NCBI RefSeq assembly: GCF_022271435.1 | Contig: NZ_JAFIQY010000038.1 | Span: 1-64,000 of the forward strand | DNA: 64,000 nucleotides | Origin: Streptomyces monomycini | GTDB lineage: Bacteria; Actinomycetota; Actinomycetes; Streptomycetales; Streptomycetaceae | Reading direction: 5' to 3' | Part shown: positions 44,002 through 52,370 of the stretch, in pieces | Layout: every line of letters starts with the position of its first letter | Position numbering within the stretch: the stretch's first letter is position 1 | Notes under the pieces: generated by a model | What the model was told of the DNA's origin: nothing | Database searches by the model: none | The model's input: the letters and a program-made list of their open reading frames with translations, nothing else | Program-made: the position numbers and the translations under genes

Positions 44002-44940
44002 ATGCGCGCCCGTTACGGAGTCCCCCTGTCCCTCGCCGCGGCCGGTGCCGCGGGCCTGGTCTACGCCGCCGGAATCGAAGTCCGCTCCTTCAGACTGCGC
44101 CGGGTCACCGTGCCCGTACTGCCGCCCGGGATGCGGCCGTTGCGCGTCCTCCAGGTCTCCGACATCCACATGGTCAGCGGCCAGCGCAAGAAACAGCGCT
44201 GGCTCCAGTCGCTGGCCGGACTGCGCCCCGACTTCGTCATCAACACCGGCGACAACCTCTCCGACCCCGAGGGCGTCCCGGAGGTGCTGGACGCGCTCGG
44301 CCCGCTCATGGAGTTCCCGGGCGCGTACGTCTTCGGCTCCAACGACTACTACGGTCCCAAGCCGCGCAACCCTGCCCGCTACCTGGTCGAAAAGGTTCAG
44401 AAGCGGCACGGTCTGAACGGCAACCCGCCCGTCGTCGGCGCCATCCACAATCCCTGGGAAGACCTGCGCGACGCCTTCGACACGGCCGGCTGGGTCAACC
44501 TCACCAACACCCGCGGCCGCCTGAAGCTCGACGGCCCGGCCGGCGGCTTCGAGATCGCCCTGACCGGCCTGGACGACCCGCACATCAAGCGGGACCGCTA
44601 CGCCCAGGTCGCCGGCGGCCCGGAACCGGGCGCCGACCTCTCCCTGGCCGTCGTCCACGCGCCCTACCTGCGCACCCTCGACGCCTTCGCCGCCGACGGC
44701 TACCCGCTGATCCTGGCCGGCCACACCCACGGCGGCCAGCTCTGCATCCCCTTCTACGGGGCCCTGGTCACCAACTGCGACATCGACACCGAGCGGGTCA
44801 AGGGCCTGTCCACCCACACCGCGGCCGGCCACACCTCCTTCCTCCACGTCTCCGCAGGCTGCGGCACCAACCGCTACACCCCGGTCCGCTTCGCCTGCCC
44901 CCCGGAGGCGACGCTGCTGACGCTGACGGCACGGGACTAG
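44002..44940 (+). CDS. Metallophosphoesterase, membrane-anchored
   Basis: 312 residues from ATG 44002; an ATG three codons earlier is in frame. A short N-terminal hydrophobic segment (LSLAAAGAAGLVYAAG) should anchor it. The metal ligands are VSDIHM, NTGDNL, GSNDYYG and AGHTHGGQ, the calcineurin-like motif with GSND in place of GNHD. It resembles YkuE-type phosphodiesterases. The substrate is unknown, and lipid-linked diphosphates are plausible. Confidence 0.88.
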   Translation: MRARYGVPLSLAAAGAAGLVYAAGIEVRSFRLRRVTVPVLPPGMRPLRVLQVSDIHMVSGQRKKQRWLQSLAGLRPDFVINTGDNLSDPEGVPEVLDALGPLMEFPGAYVFGSNDYYGPKPRNPARYLVEKVQKRHGLNGNPPVVGAIHNPWEDLRDAFDTAGWVNLTNTRGRLKLDGPAGGFEIALTGLDDPHIKRDRYAQVAGGPEPGADLSLAVVHAPYLRTLDAFAADGYPLILAGHTHGGQLCIPFYGALVTNCDIDTERVKGLSTHTAAGHTSFLHVSAGCGTNRYTPVRFACPPEATLLTLTARD

Positions 44941-45063
44941 AACGGCGGGTGGGGTCGGCCTGGCCCAGGCAAGGCCGAGGCCACGAGCCCCACCCACTCC
45001 CCTTCCTCCACCCCTCCTCCCCCGAATTCGCACACACCCTCCGCATCACCCCCCACTCCCGTC

Positions 45064-45076
45064 TAGCGTGGGGGGA
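45064..45076 (+). promoter_or_regulatory. Possible -10 element of the Pr6Pr gene
   Basis: TAGCGT at 45064-45069 lies six bases before ATG 45076. A GGGGGG run in between could also act as a ribosome site, so leaderless initiation is not certain. Confidence 0.4.
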
Positions 45077-45891
45077 TGATCGACCCCACCAGCGCACGCG
45101 TCCCGAGCTCCCGTCCGCCGCAGGCCACCTCGCATGCCTCCACCCGGTACGCCCGGGGAGCGGCAGCCGCCTCGGCCCACACCCCGGCCTCCGCCGTCGT
45201 CCCCCCGATCCGGCGCCCGCTGGCCGCCGTGTTCCGCCTGCTGATCGCCCTGGCCGCACTGACCGGCCTCGTCCTGGACATCGCGATCACCCCGGACCTG
45301 GGCCGCCTCTTCAGCTACTTCACGGTCCAGACGAACATCGCGGTGGCCGTCTTCTTCGCCTGGTCCGCCTACCGCGCCTGGTCCGCCCGCCCCCCGATCT
45401 CCGCGCGCATCAGCGGCGGCGTCCTCCTCTTCATAGCCATCACCGGTCTCGTGTACCACTTCGTGCTCACCAACGACTCCAGCAGCTTCTCCATGACCGG
45501 CACCCCGGAACACGACACCGTCCGCACCGTCTCCACCCACCTCCTGCACACCGTCACCCCCATCGGCGCCGCCCTCGACTGGCTCCTGCTCACCGCCCCC
45601 CGCAGCTTCCGCTGGCGCTACGCCGCCCAGTGGCTGGCCTACCCCTTCCTCTACCTCCCCTTCGCCCTCGTCCGCGGCGCCCTACTCGCCCCGGGCACCG
45701 AGGGCCGCTACCCGTACCCCTTCCTCGACGTCGACCTCCACGGCTACGCGGGCATCGCCCTGAACACCCTCATCTTCGGTTCCGCCTTCTACGCCCTCGC
45801 CCTGATCCTCATCGCGATCGACCAGGTCAGGCCCCAGCCCCGGCGCCCGGAGAACCGGATTTCACCTTCGGGGATCGGTCCGCTAAAGTAG
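45076..45891 (+). CDS. Pr6Pr family membrane protein
   Basis: 271 residues. After a 45-residue Ala/Ser/Pro-rich head there are six hydrophobic helices (VFRLLIALAALTGLVLDIA; YFTVQTNIAVAVFFAW; GGVLLFIAITGLVYHFVL and others). YFTVQTNI and the His pair HLLHTVTP are typical of this family. The function is unknown. It ends 12 bases before the tRNA-Pro gene. Confidence 0.82.
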   Translation: MIDPTSARVPSSRPPQATSHASTRYARGAAAASAHTPASAVVPPIRRPLAAVFRLLIALAALTGLVLDIAITPDLGRLFSYFTVQTNIAVAVFFAWSAYRAWSARPPISARISGGVLLFIAITGLVYHFVLTNDSSSFSMTGTPEHDTVRTVSTHLLHTVTPIGAALDWLLLTAPRSFRWRYAAQWLAYPFLYLPFALVRGALLAPGTEGRYPYPFLDVDLHGYAGIALNTLIFGSAFYALALILIAIDQVRPQPRRPENRISPSGIGPLK

Positions 45892-45903
45892 AGCTCGTTG
45901 CTT

Positions 45904-45977
45904 CGGGGTGTGGCGCAGCTTGGCAGCGCGCTTCGTTCGGGACGAAGAGGTCGTGGGTTCAAATCCCGCCACCCCGA
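45904..45977 (+). tRNA. tRNA-Pro (anticodon CGG)
   Basis: A 74-nt cloverleaf. The acceptor stem CGGGGTG (45904-45910) pairs with CACCCCG (45970-45976), with discriminator A. The D arm contains GGCAGCGCG. The anticodon stem is CTTCG/CGAAG with loop TTCGGGA, giving anticodon CGG. The T arm is GTGGG TTCAAAT CCCGC. CCA is not encoded. A rho-independent-type hairpin follows. tRNA genes of this kind are common integration sites. Confidence 0.96.
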
Positions 45978-45995
45978 CTGGGAAGTAGCAGGTCA

Positions 45996-46027
45996 AGGGC
46001 CACCGACTCGCAAGAGTCGGTGGCCCT
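45996..46027 (+). terminator. Terminator downstream of tRNA-Pro
   Basis: AGGGCCACCGACTC (45996-46009) pairs perfectly with GAGTCGGTGGCCCT (46014-46027) around GCAA, and additional outer bases pair with one bulge. Confidence 0.85.
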
Positions 46028-46176
46028 GACTCGTTTCCGGGGCCCCTTGGGAGAAGTCCGGGGGAAGGTCTTCGGATAGGCCTTCCTGCACTCCCCTACC
46101 GACATCCGGCCAGACGCATCTGCAGAAGCCCATCGAGCACAGCGACGGGTGATGTATGACACATCGCCAGCCGGGC

Positions 46177-46210
46177 ATGCCGACGGGCCCGTCCACAGGC
46201 CCGTCGGCAT
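46177..46210 (-). terminator. Terminator downstream of the MFS gene
   Basis: ATGCCGACGGGCC (46177-46189) pairs perfectly with GGCCCGTCGGCAT (46198-46210) around an 8-base loop, 46 bases past the MFS stop. Confidence 0.8.
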
Positions 46211-46255
46211 CAGTGACACCGCTCGCCCCGCCCCGACAGCACCGGCCGGGACGCC

Positions 46256-47617
46256 TCAGCGCTTTCCGGCGGCCGGGGACGTCTCCTGCGCCGGAGCGTC
46301 CAGGGCCGGCTCGTTCAGGATGCGGAGCAGGGGGACCAGGGTGAGTGCGGTGAGCACGGCGGCCAGGGCGAATACCGGGCGTGGGCCGGTCAGTTCGGCG
46401 AGCCCGGCGGCCAGCGCGGCACCCAGCGGCATACCGCCCCAGCCGAGGCACCGGATGGCGCCGCTGATCCGGCCCAGCCGGTCCTGGGGGATCAGGCGTT
46501 GGCGCAGCGAGATGACCACCACGTTCCACAGTCCGCTGCCCACCCCGCCGAGGAACGTGGCGAAGGCGATCACCGCGACGTCGGCGCTCACGGCAGGGGC
46601 GCCCAGCATGACGACGCCGGCCACCACGTCCGTGACCAGGATCCAGCGGACGCCCACGGTGCGGGCGAGGCGCGGGGCCAGCGCGGCGCCGATCACGGCG
46701 CCGGCGCCCAGGGTCGTCAGCAGCAGTCCGTAGCCGACCGGGGACAGGCCGACCGGGCCCTGGACGGTGTACACGACCAGTACGGCGAGCCATGCGCTCC
46801 AGCAGCCCGCCATGACCGTGCTCATGAGCGTCAGCGTGCGCAACGGCCGGTTGCGCCAGAGGATTCTCAAGCCCGCGGTGAGCAGGTGCCGCCTGCGCCC
46901 GTCGAGCCCGTCGTCGCCGTGCTGTCCCGCGCCTTCGCCGCTTCGTACGCCGTGCTCGACCACGTCCCTGTCAGGTGGCCCGTCCTGGGCCGCCGGCCGG
47001 TACTTCCCGTGCAGCATCAGCAGGGCACAGGCCGCGACGGCATAGAGTCCGCCGGCGCCGCCGACCGCCCATGCCGGGCCGAGGGCGACCAGCAGCCCGC
47101 CCAGCGGCAGCCCCACGAACTCGTTCAGTACCGACTCCGTACCCCGGATCCAGGAGTTCGCCCACTCCAGCCGGTGGCCCGGCACCACCGAGGGGACGAG
47201 TGCGGTCGTGGCGATGTCGGCGACGGCCTCGCCGACCGCCAGACAGCATGCGACCAGGTAGAGGACGTAGAGAACGAACAGGGCGGTGGCGTCGAGCAGG
47301 AGGGCGGCCAGGAGGGCGGCCAGTGCCGCCGCGCGGAACAGGTCGAAGAAGATGATCAGGTGGCGCCGGTCCATGCTGTCGACGAGCAGACCGACCACCA
47401 GCGGAGCCACCGCCCAGGGCAGCGTGTGCGCCAGCTTCGCCCCCGCGACCAGGCCCGAGGACGCCGTCAGCTGTACGGCGAGCAACGGGATCAGGGCCAG
47501 CACCAGACCGTCGCCGAGGTTCGCCGATGCCGTCGCGGCCCACAGTCGCGCGAAGACCCGGCCGTCCCCGCGCTGGTCGGGACGGCCGGATCGGTGCTGT
47601 TCCGCCGGTGTCAGCAC
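46256..47617 (-). CDS. MFS transporter, EntS-like exporter type
   Basis: 453 residues with about 12 membrane helices in two halves, separated by a Gly/Asp/Arg-rich loop around residue 215-250. LVVGLLVDSMDRRHLIIFFD is the motif A-like loop 2-3 of the MFS_3 group, which exports siderophores, macrolides and similar molecules. Transcribed with the small gene in front (7-base overlap), and likely controlled by the divergent LysR regulator. The substrate is unknown. Confidence 0.85.
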   Translation of the reverse strand: MLTPAEQHRSGRPDQRGDGRVFARLWAATASANLGDGLVLALIPLLAVQLTASSGLVAGAKLAHTLPWAVAPLVVGLLVDSMDRRHLIIFFDLFRAAALAALLAALLLDATALFVLYVLYLVACCLAVGEAVADIATTALVPSVVPGHRLEWANSWIRGTESVLNEFVGLPLGGLLVALGPAWAVGGAGGLYAVAACALLMLHGKYRPAAQDGPPDRDVVEHGVRSGEGAGQHGDDGLDGRRRHLLTAGLRILWRNRPLRTLTLMSTVMAGCWSAWLAVLVVYTVQGPVGLSPVGYGLLLTTLGAGAVIGAALAPRLARTVGVRWILVTDVVAGVVMLGAPAVSADVAVIAFATFLGGVGSGLWNVVVISLRQRLIPQDRLGRISGAIRCLGWGGMPLGAALAAGLAELTGPRPVFALAAVLTALTLVPLLRILNEPALDAPAQETSPAAGKR

Positions 47618-48090
47618 AGAAGGGCGAACGTGGCCCGCATGAAGGTGCCTTCACCGTGGGCGCGGACGGTGTGGGCGAATGCCGCCCGGGCGTTGGCCGG
47701 CGCCGGCACCGTGGTGGGCGAGACCATGGGGAACTTGGCCAGCAGGCCGCGTACCTGCTCGCCGACGCAGTTGATTCCCTTGTTCTTCAGGATGACGTCG
47801 CCGATCGCTGCGCCGGCGCCGTCGAGAGACTCGCCGGTCCAGGCGGAAACCGCGTACTTCTTGCCTTCCACCTGCTCGAAGAAACGGAGCTGGGCGTGGC
47901 CTTCGCTTTCGGTGAGGAGGACGAAGATGCGACGCTCGGCGAGCTCCATGTCGAGCGCGTCCACCTTGCGCAGGATGGATTCCGGATCGCCGTACAAGTC
48001 GTGGACTTCTGGAGTCCATGAGTACTGCCTGCAAGGTACCGCCAAATCTGCGGCTCCCCGCTCAGTTGATTTTCGGGGTGTGACACTCAC
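47611..48090 (-). CDS. Hypothetical protein, first gene of the MFS operon
   Basis: 159 residues. The start is the GTG at 48090 because GGAAGGGG lies seven bases upstream; there is no ATG before the one at 47952. The sequence (HDLYGDPESILRKVDALDME; LTESEGHAQLRFFEQVEGKK; FAHTVRAHGEGTFMRATFAL) shows an alternating strand/helix pattern and no motif I recognise. It has two cysteines and no signal peptide or membrane segment. Its position suggests a link to the compound exported by the MFS protein. Confidence 0.7.
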   Translation of the reverse strand: MSVTPRKSTERGAADLAVPCRQYSWTPEVHDLYGDPESILRKVDALDMELAERRIFVLLTESEGHAQLRFFEQVEGKKYAVSAWTGESLDGAGAAIGDVILKNKGINCVGEQVRGLLAKFPMVSPTTVPAPANARAAFAHTVRAHGEGTFMRATFALLC

Positions 48091-48152
48091 GGAATATCCC
48101 CTTCCTCTGCTTCCGGCTGGCTGCCCAGCAGGGCAGCCGCCTTCAGATTTCC

Positions 48153-48350
48153 GGATCCGGCGAAAAAGCACAATTGCAGGTTTCGCATGGCAGCCATACC
48201 ATCCCGGCATGCGTGACCTTCATCGTTCACGTGTACTCGTCGAGGTCGCCGAATCCGGCGCAAGAGCATAATTGCGGGTTCCGGATGGCTGCTATACCTT
48301 CCGGGCATGCGTGACCTTCATCGTCTGCGGGTGCTCGTCGAGGTGGCCGA
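48153..48350. repeat. Duplicated LysR promoter and 5' coding end
   Basis: 48153-48252 and 48251-48350 are about 83% identical at an offset of 98 bases. Each copy has an AATTGC motif, an ATG (48209 and 48307), and codons for MRDLH-R-VLVEVA. In the first copy the frame stops after about 20 codons; the second continues into the intact LysR gene. Confidence 0.85.
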
Positions 48351-49236
48351 CCGGGGGTCGATGTCGGCCGCGGCCAGGGCACTGTCCTTCAGCCAGCCGG
48401 CCGTCTCACGGCAGATCGAGGCGCTGGAGCACGAGGTGGGCGCGCAACTCGTACAGCGGCTGGGCCGTGGTGTCCGGCTGACCGACGCGGGCCTGCTGCT
48501 GGCCGACCGGGCCCGCGACATCCTGTCCCAGGTCGTCACCGTCCAGCAGGAGTTGCGGGCGATGAGCGGGCTGCGTGGCGGGCGGCTGCGGGTGGGCGGC
48601 TTCGCCGGCGTCAACGCGTATCTGCTGCCGCAGTCGCTGGCCCGCTTCGCCGAACGCTATCCGCAGGTGGGGCTCTCGCTGTCCGGCTGGACCACGCGCC
48701 ACCACGCCGCGGACCTGCGGTCCGGGCTGATCGACATCGCGCTGGTCACCGGCTGGGACCTCATCGGTGAAGAGGCCTGCGGGCTGGACGTCCTGCCACT
48801 GCTGGAGGACGAGTTGTACATCGCCGTCGCCCGTGACCGCCGGGCCGGCCGTGGCGGGTTCTCCAGGGGTGAGCTGCAGGACCTGGCGGCGGAATCGTGG
48901 ATCGAGGGCGCCCATCCGGACTGCCTCGGGCCGCAGCCGGAATTCGAGAGTGCGCTGGGGTTCGCACCGCATATCCATTTCCAGGTCGGGGACTGGAGCA
49001 CCGTCATCCGGTTGGTGGAAATATCGGCCGGTGTCACACTTGTTCCGGGATTGCTCGCGGTCCGCAGCAGTGGAAAAATCGCCCTTCACTCTCTGGCGGG
49101 AGAATTTCCGCCACGCCGTGTGTACATTGCGCTTCCGGAAGGACGGCACGCGCCCGCAGCGGAACCCATGATCGAAATTCTGCTGGAAGTGGCCCGAAAG
49201 GAGGGTGCGCTGCTCGCCGGTACGGCCATTCATTGA
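48307..49236 (+). CDS. LysR-family transcriptional regulator
   Basis: 309 residues from ATG 48307. The N-terminal winged helix-turn-helix is SMSAAARALSFSQPAVSRQI. The periplasmic-binding-type effector domain follows (GGRLRVGGFAGVNAYLLP onward). It is divergent from the hypothetical/MFS unit across 216 bases and presumably controls it. GCATAATTGC and GCACAATTGC in the two repeat copies upstream are candidate LysR half-sites. The effector is unknown. Confidence 0.9.
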   Translation: MRDLHRLRVLVEVADRGSMSAAARALSFSQPAVSRQIEALEHEVGAQLVQRLGRGVRLTDAGLLLADRARDILSQVVTVQQELRAMSGLRGGRLRVGGFAGVNAYLLPQSLARFAERYPQVGLSLSGWTTRHHAADLRSGLIDIALVTGWDLIGEEACGLDVLPLLEDELYIAVARDRRAGRGGFSRGELQDLAAESWIEGAHPDCLGPQPEFESALGFAPHIHFQVGDWSTVIRLVEISAGVTLVPGLLAVRSSGKIALHSLAGEFPPRRVYIALPEGRHAPAAEPMIEILLEVARKEGALLAGTAIH

Positions 49237-49357
49237 ACGTCCGTGATCGTCCGCGAACGTTCGCGCTCCCCGATGGGCGTCGGCGATTGTCCCGGATTGT
49301 CCGGCCGGATCGATCGCACGGCCGCAGGAGTCGGAGGCGGAGCCCTACGGGGCCCGT

Positions 49358-49474
49358 AAGGAACATTCGCGAGGAACATCTGCAAGGAACATCCGTGAGG
49401 AACATCCGTGAGGAACATCCGCGGGGAATATCCAGGAGAGACATCCGGAAGGAATACCCGAAAGGAATATGCGG
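49358..49474 (+). repeat. Nine 13-bp tandem repeats containing Shine-Dalgarno-like sequence
   Basis: Nine consecutive units of the form GAGGAACATCCGT start at 49358, 49371, 49384, 49397, 49410, 49423, 49436, 49449 and 49462. The last ends two bases before ATG 49477. Each unit carries GAGGA, AAGGA or a close variant; the last AAGGA is the apparent ribosome site of the DUF885 gene. Confidence 0.9.
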
Positions 49475-49476
49475 CC

Positions 49477-51105
49477 ATGGATGCTCGGTTGCGTGCGGTG
49501 TGTGATCTGATGGTCGAGCTGGTGCGTGAACAAGCCGGCCTGCACGAATACGACGGCCACGTACAGGACCTCTCCCCGGACGGCATCCGCTCCGGACTCG
49601 CCGGGCTCGGCGGCCCCGCCCCCGGCCTCCGCGAACCGCCCTCCCCCCTCACCCCGCCCGACTCCCCCGGACCACTCGACTCTCCCGGATCGCCGGACTC
49701 TCCCGGATCGCCCGACTCCCACGACGCCGCGCACCTCCACATCTTCGAGGCGGCCCTGCGCACGGTCTACGGCGACCTGGAGATGCACCGCCGCAACCCG
49801 CTGCCCCACCTGCTCAATCTCGACGTCTGCTGTTACGACCGGGAGTACGCACCGGCTACCGACCGGGACCGTGCCAAGCGCGCCCACCTCGCCAACTGGC
49901 CCGCCGCGATCGACGCGTCCGTCCGCGCACTCGACCAGGTCGACGCCCCCACGGCCCGCGCCGTGCTCGACACGGCCGACAGCCTCGCCGCCGTCATCCC
50001 GCCCGAACTGGCCGGCACCGATGTCGCCGTACGCGCCCGCAGCGCACACGGACGGCTGATGGCCTGCCTGAAACACGCGGCCGACCACGGCGACCCGCGC
50101 TCCGCCCTCGGCGAGCGGGACCTCGCCCTGCTCATGGGCGCCCCCGAAGGGCTCGAAGTCAGCGTGTCCCGGCTGGCCGACCGGGCCGACCAGGAGGCCG
50201 AACGGCTGCGCGCACTGCTGCGCGAGGCCTGCCACCGGCTGGTTCCCGGCCGCCGCCCGCACGACCTCGTGCGCGATCTCGTACGGGAACACCCGCCGGC
50301 CGACGCCGTACTGGACCGGGCGCGAGCCGTCACCGACGAACTGATGGCCTTCACCCGCGGCCGGGCGCTCCTCCCGCACCTCGACGGTGAGGTGCTCGTC
50401 GGCCCCACACCACCGTCACGTCAGGACACCTGGGCCATGATGAGCTTCGCCGCCCCCGGGGAGCCCGACGCCCCGTCCTGGTACCACATCACCTTGCCGG
50501 GGCCCGGCTGGAAGGACGAGGACGCCGCCGAGTGGCTGACCGTCTTCAGCCCGGCCATGCTTCCCGCCGTCACGGCACACGAGGTGGTGCCCGGGCACTT
50601 CGCGCACGCCCGATGCCTGCGCAGGGCCGGCAGTCCTGTCCGGCGGATCCTGCAGTCCCTCACCTTCATGGAGGGCTGGGCCCACTACGGGGAAGAGCTG
50701 ATGGTGGAGGAGGGTTTCCGGGCGGCCGACCCCCGCTTCACCATCGGCGTCTGCATGGAAGCACTGATCAGGGTGACCCGGCTCGCCTGCGCGATCGGTG
50801 TACACACCGGAGCCATGGACGTACCGGAGGCCGCCCGGCGCTTCGAGGCGGACACCTACCTGTCGGGCCGGGCCGCCCGCGCGGAGGCCGAGCGGGCCAC
50901 CTTCGACCCCACCTACGGCCGCTACACCTGGGGCAAGCTGGCCCTGCGCGACCTGCGGGACGAAGCCCGGCGACGCTGGGGCGACGCCTACTCTCCCTTG
51001 CGCTTCCACAGCGCTGTCCTCGCCCTGGGCTCCCCACCGCTGGGCCTGCTGCCGACTGCCCTCGCAGAGGGCCTGCCGGCACGCCCCACCCGCCTGCCTG
51101 GATGA
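49477..51105 (+). CDS. DUF885 family putative metallopeptidase
   Basis: 542 residues from ATG 49477. The zinc-binding motif is AVTAHEVVPGHFAHARC, and the later motif is FMEGWAHYGEELM, as in DUF885 proteins with a gluzincin-like fold. A Pro/Ser/Asp repeat (LDSPGSPDSPGSPDS) near residues 70-85 is an insertion. No signal peptide is present, so it acts in the cytoplasm. The substrate is unknown; small peptides or esters are likely. It lies downstream of the LysR gene but is separated by a 240-base region with tandem repeats. Confidence 0.85.
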   Translation: MDARLRAVCDLMVELVREQAGLHEYDGHVQDLSPDGIRSGLAGLGGPAPGLREPPSPLTPPDSPGPLDSPGSPDSPGSPDSHDAAHLHIFEAALRTVYGDLEMHRRNPLPHLLNLDVCCYDREYAPATDRDRAKRAHLANWPAAIDASVRALDQVDAPTARAVLDTADSLAAVIPPELAGTDVAVRARSAHGRLMACLKHAADHGDPRSALGERDLALLMGAPEGLEVSVSRLADRADQEAERLRALLREACHRLVPGRRPHDLVRDLVREHPPADAVLDRARAVTDELMAFTRGRALLPHLDGEVLVGPTPPSRQDTWAMMSFAAPGEPDAPSWYHITLPGPGWKDEDAAEWLTVFSPAMLPAVTAHEVVPGHFAHARCLRRAGSPVRRILQSLTFMEGWAHYGEELMVEEGFRAADPRFTIGVCMEALIRVTRLACAIGVHTGAMDVPEAARRFEADTYLSGRAARAEAERATFDPTYGRYTWGKLALRDLRDEARRRWGDAYSPLRFHSAVLALGSPPLGLLPTALAEGLPARPTRLPG

Positions 51106-51179
51106 TTCAGCCGATCCGCCACAGCACGGGCGCCGATCGTTTCCGTACCGGTGACCGGCTCAACCGCCCCTACGCGTAC

Positions 51180-51386
51180 TCACTTCGCACGCCGAGCCGG
51201 CAGCGCCCCCAGCTCCGTCCGTCGATGCAGCACAGCCCGCCCGGCCCGCGCCGTGGTCAGCAGCCCCGCCCCACGCAAGGCGGCGGTATGGGCGGAGGCG
51301 GTGACGTTGCTGAGCCCCAGGCGGCGGGCCAGGACTGTGGTGCTGTGGGGTTCGGCCAGGAGCCCGGCGCAGGAGGCCCCAGGCAT
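51180..51386 (-). pseudogene. Fragment of an ArsR-type winged-helix regulator
   Basis: A 68-residue frame LLAEPHSTTVLARRLGLSNV then TASAHTAALRGAGLLTTARA corresponds to the C-terminal winged helix of ArsR/DUF5937 regulators, ending RAVLHRRTELGAL. The normal N-terminal two-thirds (about 200 residues or more) are absent; upstream the frame becomes non-family sequence. It points toward the truncated hydrolase, so both look like remains of one deletion. Confidence 0.6.
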
Positions 51387-51430
51387 CGCTGTCGACGCGG
51401 TGCAGGTCGCGGAGCCGTGCGGGCGGCGGG

Positions 51431-51988
51431 GTGTCGCTTCCCTCGTGCATCTGTCGTAGCTCGGAGCGGACCAGGTGCTCTGGGGTGGCTCGTACGGAGG
51501 GGCTGGGGCATGCGCTGGATCCGCGGCGGTTGGGTGTGTACGGGCACTCGGCGGGCGGCACCGCGGCTGCCCAGGCCCAGTATGCGGATTCCCGTGTCGG
51601 CGCCGCGGCTGACTGGGAGGGCTTCCTCGACCAGGCGCCGGACGTCTCCGGACGCCCCGGGGAATTGCTTCCGGTGGCCCGGGAGGGCGTGGACCGGCCG
51701 CTGCTCCTGGTGGGGACGGGCGGTTTCGCCGGACGGACGGAGATGGAACGTTCCTGGGCGGCTGTGGTCGCCCACCCGGGAGGGCATACGCGCCGGGACC
51801 GGCTCGATGGCTCGGCCCACCGGGCCTTCACGGACCATGCGTTCATCGCGCCGCGGTTGCAGGCGGCGGGGCTGATGACGGCCGAAGGCCGGGCCAGGCT
51901 GGTGGGTGTGGCCGATCCGGCGTGGTCGGTGCCTGCCGTGCGCGGCCAGGTGCGGAGGTTCTTCGCGCGCCACTTGCCGGAGCACTGA
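51431..51988 (+). pseudogene. 5'-truncated alpha/beta hydrolase
   Basis: The frame holds only the C-terminal half of a PAF-acetylhydrolase-like alpha/beta hydrolase. GLGHALDPRRLGVYGHSAGG contains the serine nucleophile elbow, and the histidine region is DRLDGSAHRAFTDHAF. The N-terminal half with the oxyanion hole is missing. The first 20-25 codons read as antisense of the ArsR fragment. Relatives are around 400 residues, against 185 here. Probably non-functional. Confidence 0.65.
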
Positions 51989-52104
51989 CTGACATGCGTA
52001 AGTACGTCAGAGGTGCGTGGCACACGGCCCCGAGGGGCGGGGCCGTGTGCCACGGGACGCTATGGTCGGAACGCAGGTCAGTGCGACGAGGGGGGCGGCC
52101 GCCG

Positions 52105-52356
52105 ATGATGCCGGACGAGGCGGTGATCGGTTGTGCCGGAGAGCTGGTTCTCGGGACCCGTGGGGCCGCCGGGCCCGGTGAGGTCCTGGTGCGGGTCAGG
52201 GGCGGGACGGAGACGTTTCTCGCCTGGTCCGACGATCCCCTGCCGCGCGGGACGTCCGTGCTCGTGATCGCGTCCCGGGGCGGCCGCCAGGTCGACGTGA
52301 TCAGCTGGGCCGATCCATTGGACGCGTCGGCCGGTGACGCCGGCGACGCCGGTTGA
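52105..52356 (+). CDS. Small NfeD-like OB-fold protein
   Basis: 83 residues from ATG 52105 (a second ATG follows directly). The segment AVIGCAGELVLGTRGAAGPG and PRGTSVLVIASRGGRQVDV has the beta-rich pattern of the NfeD OB fold, without the membrane helices of full NfeD. It overlaps the downstream flotillin by none but is only 14 bases away, and NfeD-flotillin pairs are a recurring arrangement. It probably assists flotillin assembly. Confidence 0.75.
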   Translation: MMPDEAVIGCAGELVLGTRGAAGPGEVLVRVRGGTETFLAWSDDPLPRGTSVLVIASRGGRQVDVISWADPLDASAGDAGDAG

Positions 52357-52370
52357 GGAGACGACGAGAG

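Noticed and set aside
42786..46079. Very long plus-strand frame of about 1,100 codons across the PBP end, YqeY, the phosphoesterase and the Pr6Pr gene
   Set aside because: It overlaps four well-supported genes in other frames, reads as Pro/Arg-rich nonsense and runs through a strong terminator.
45978..46255. Integrase remnant or attachment repeat beside tRNA-Pro
   Set aside because: Frames here do not show the recombinase catalytic residues, and I could not find a second copy of the tRNA 3' end in the window by eye.
47787..48086. Frameshift in the hypothetical gene in front of the MFS exporter
   Set aside because: The alternative frame looked plausible at first (VSHPENQLSGEPQIWRYLAG), but the GTG at 48090 with GGAAGGGG gives one continuous frame without invoking a shift.
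49358..49474. Possible CRISPR array
   Set aside because: Units are 13 bp and directly adjacent with no spacers, and no cas gene is present.
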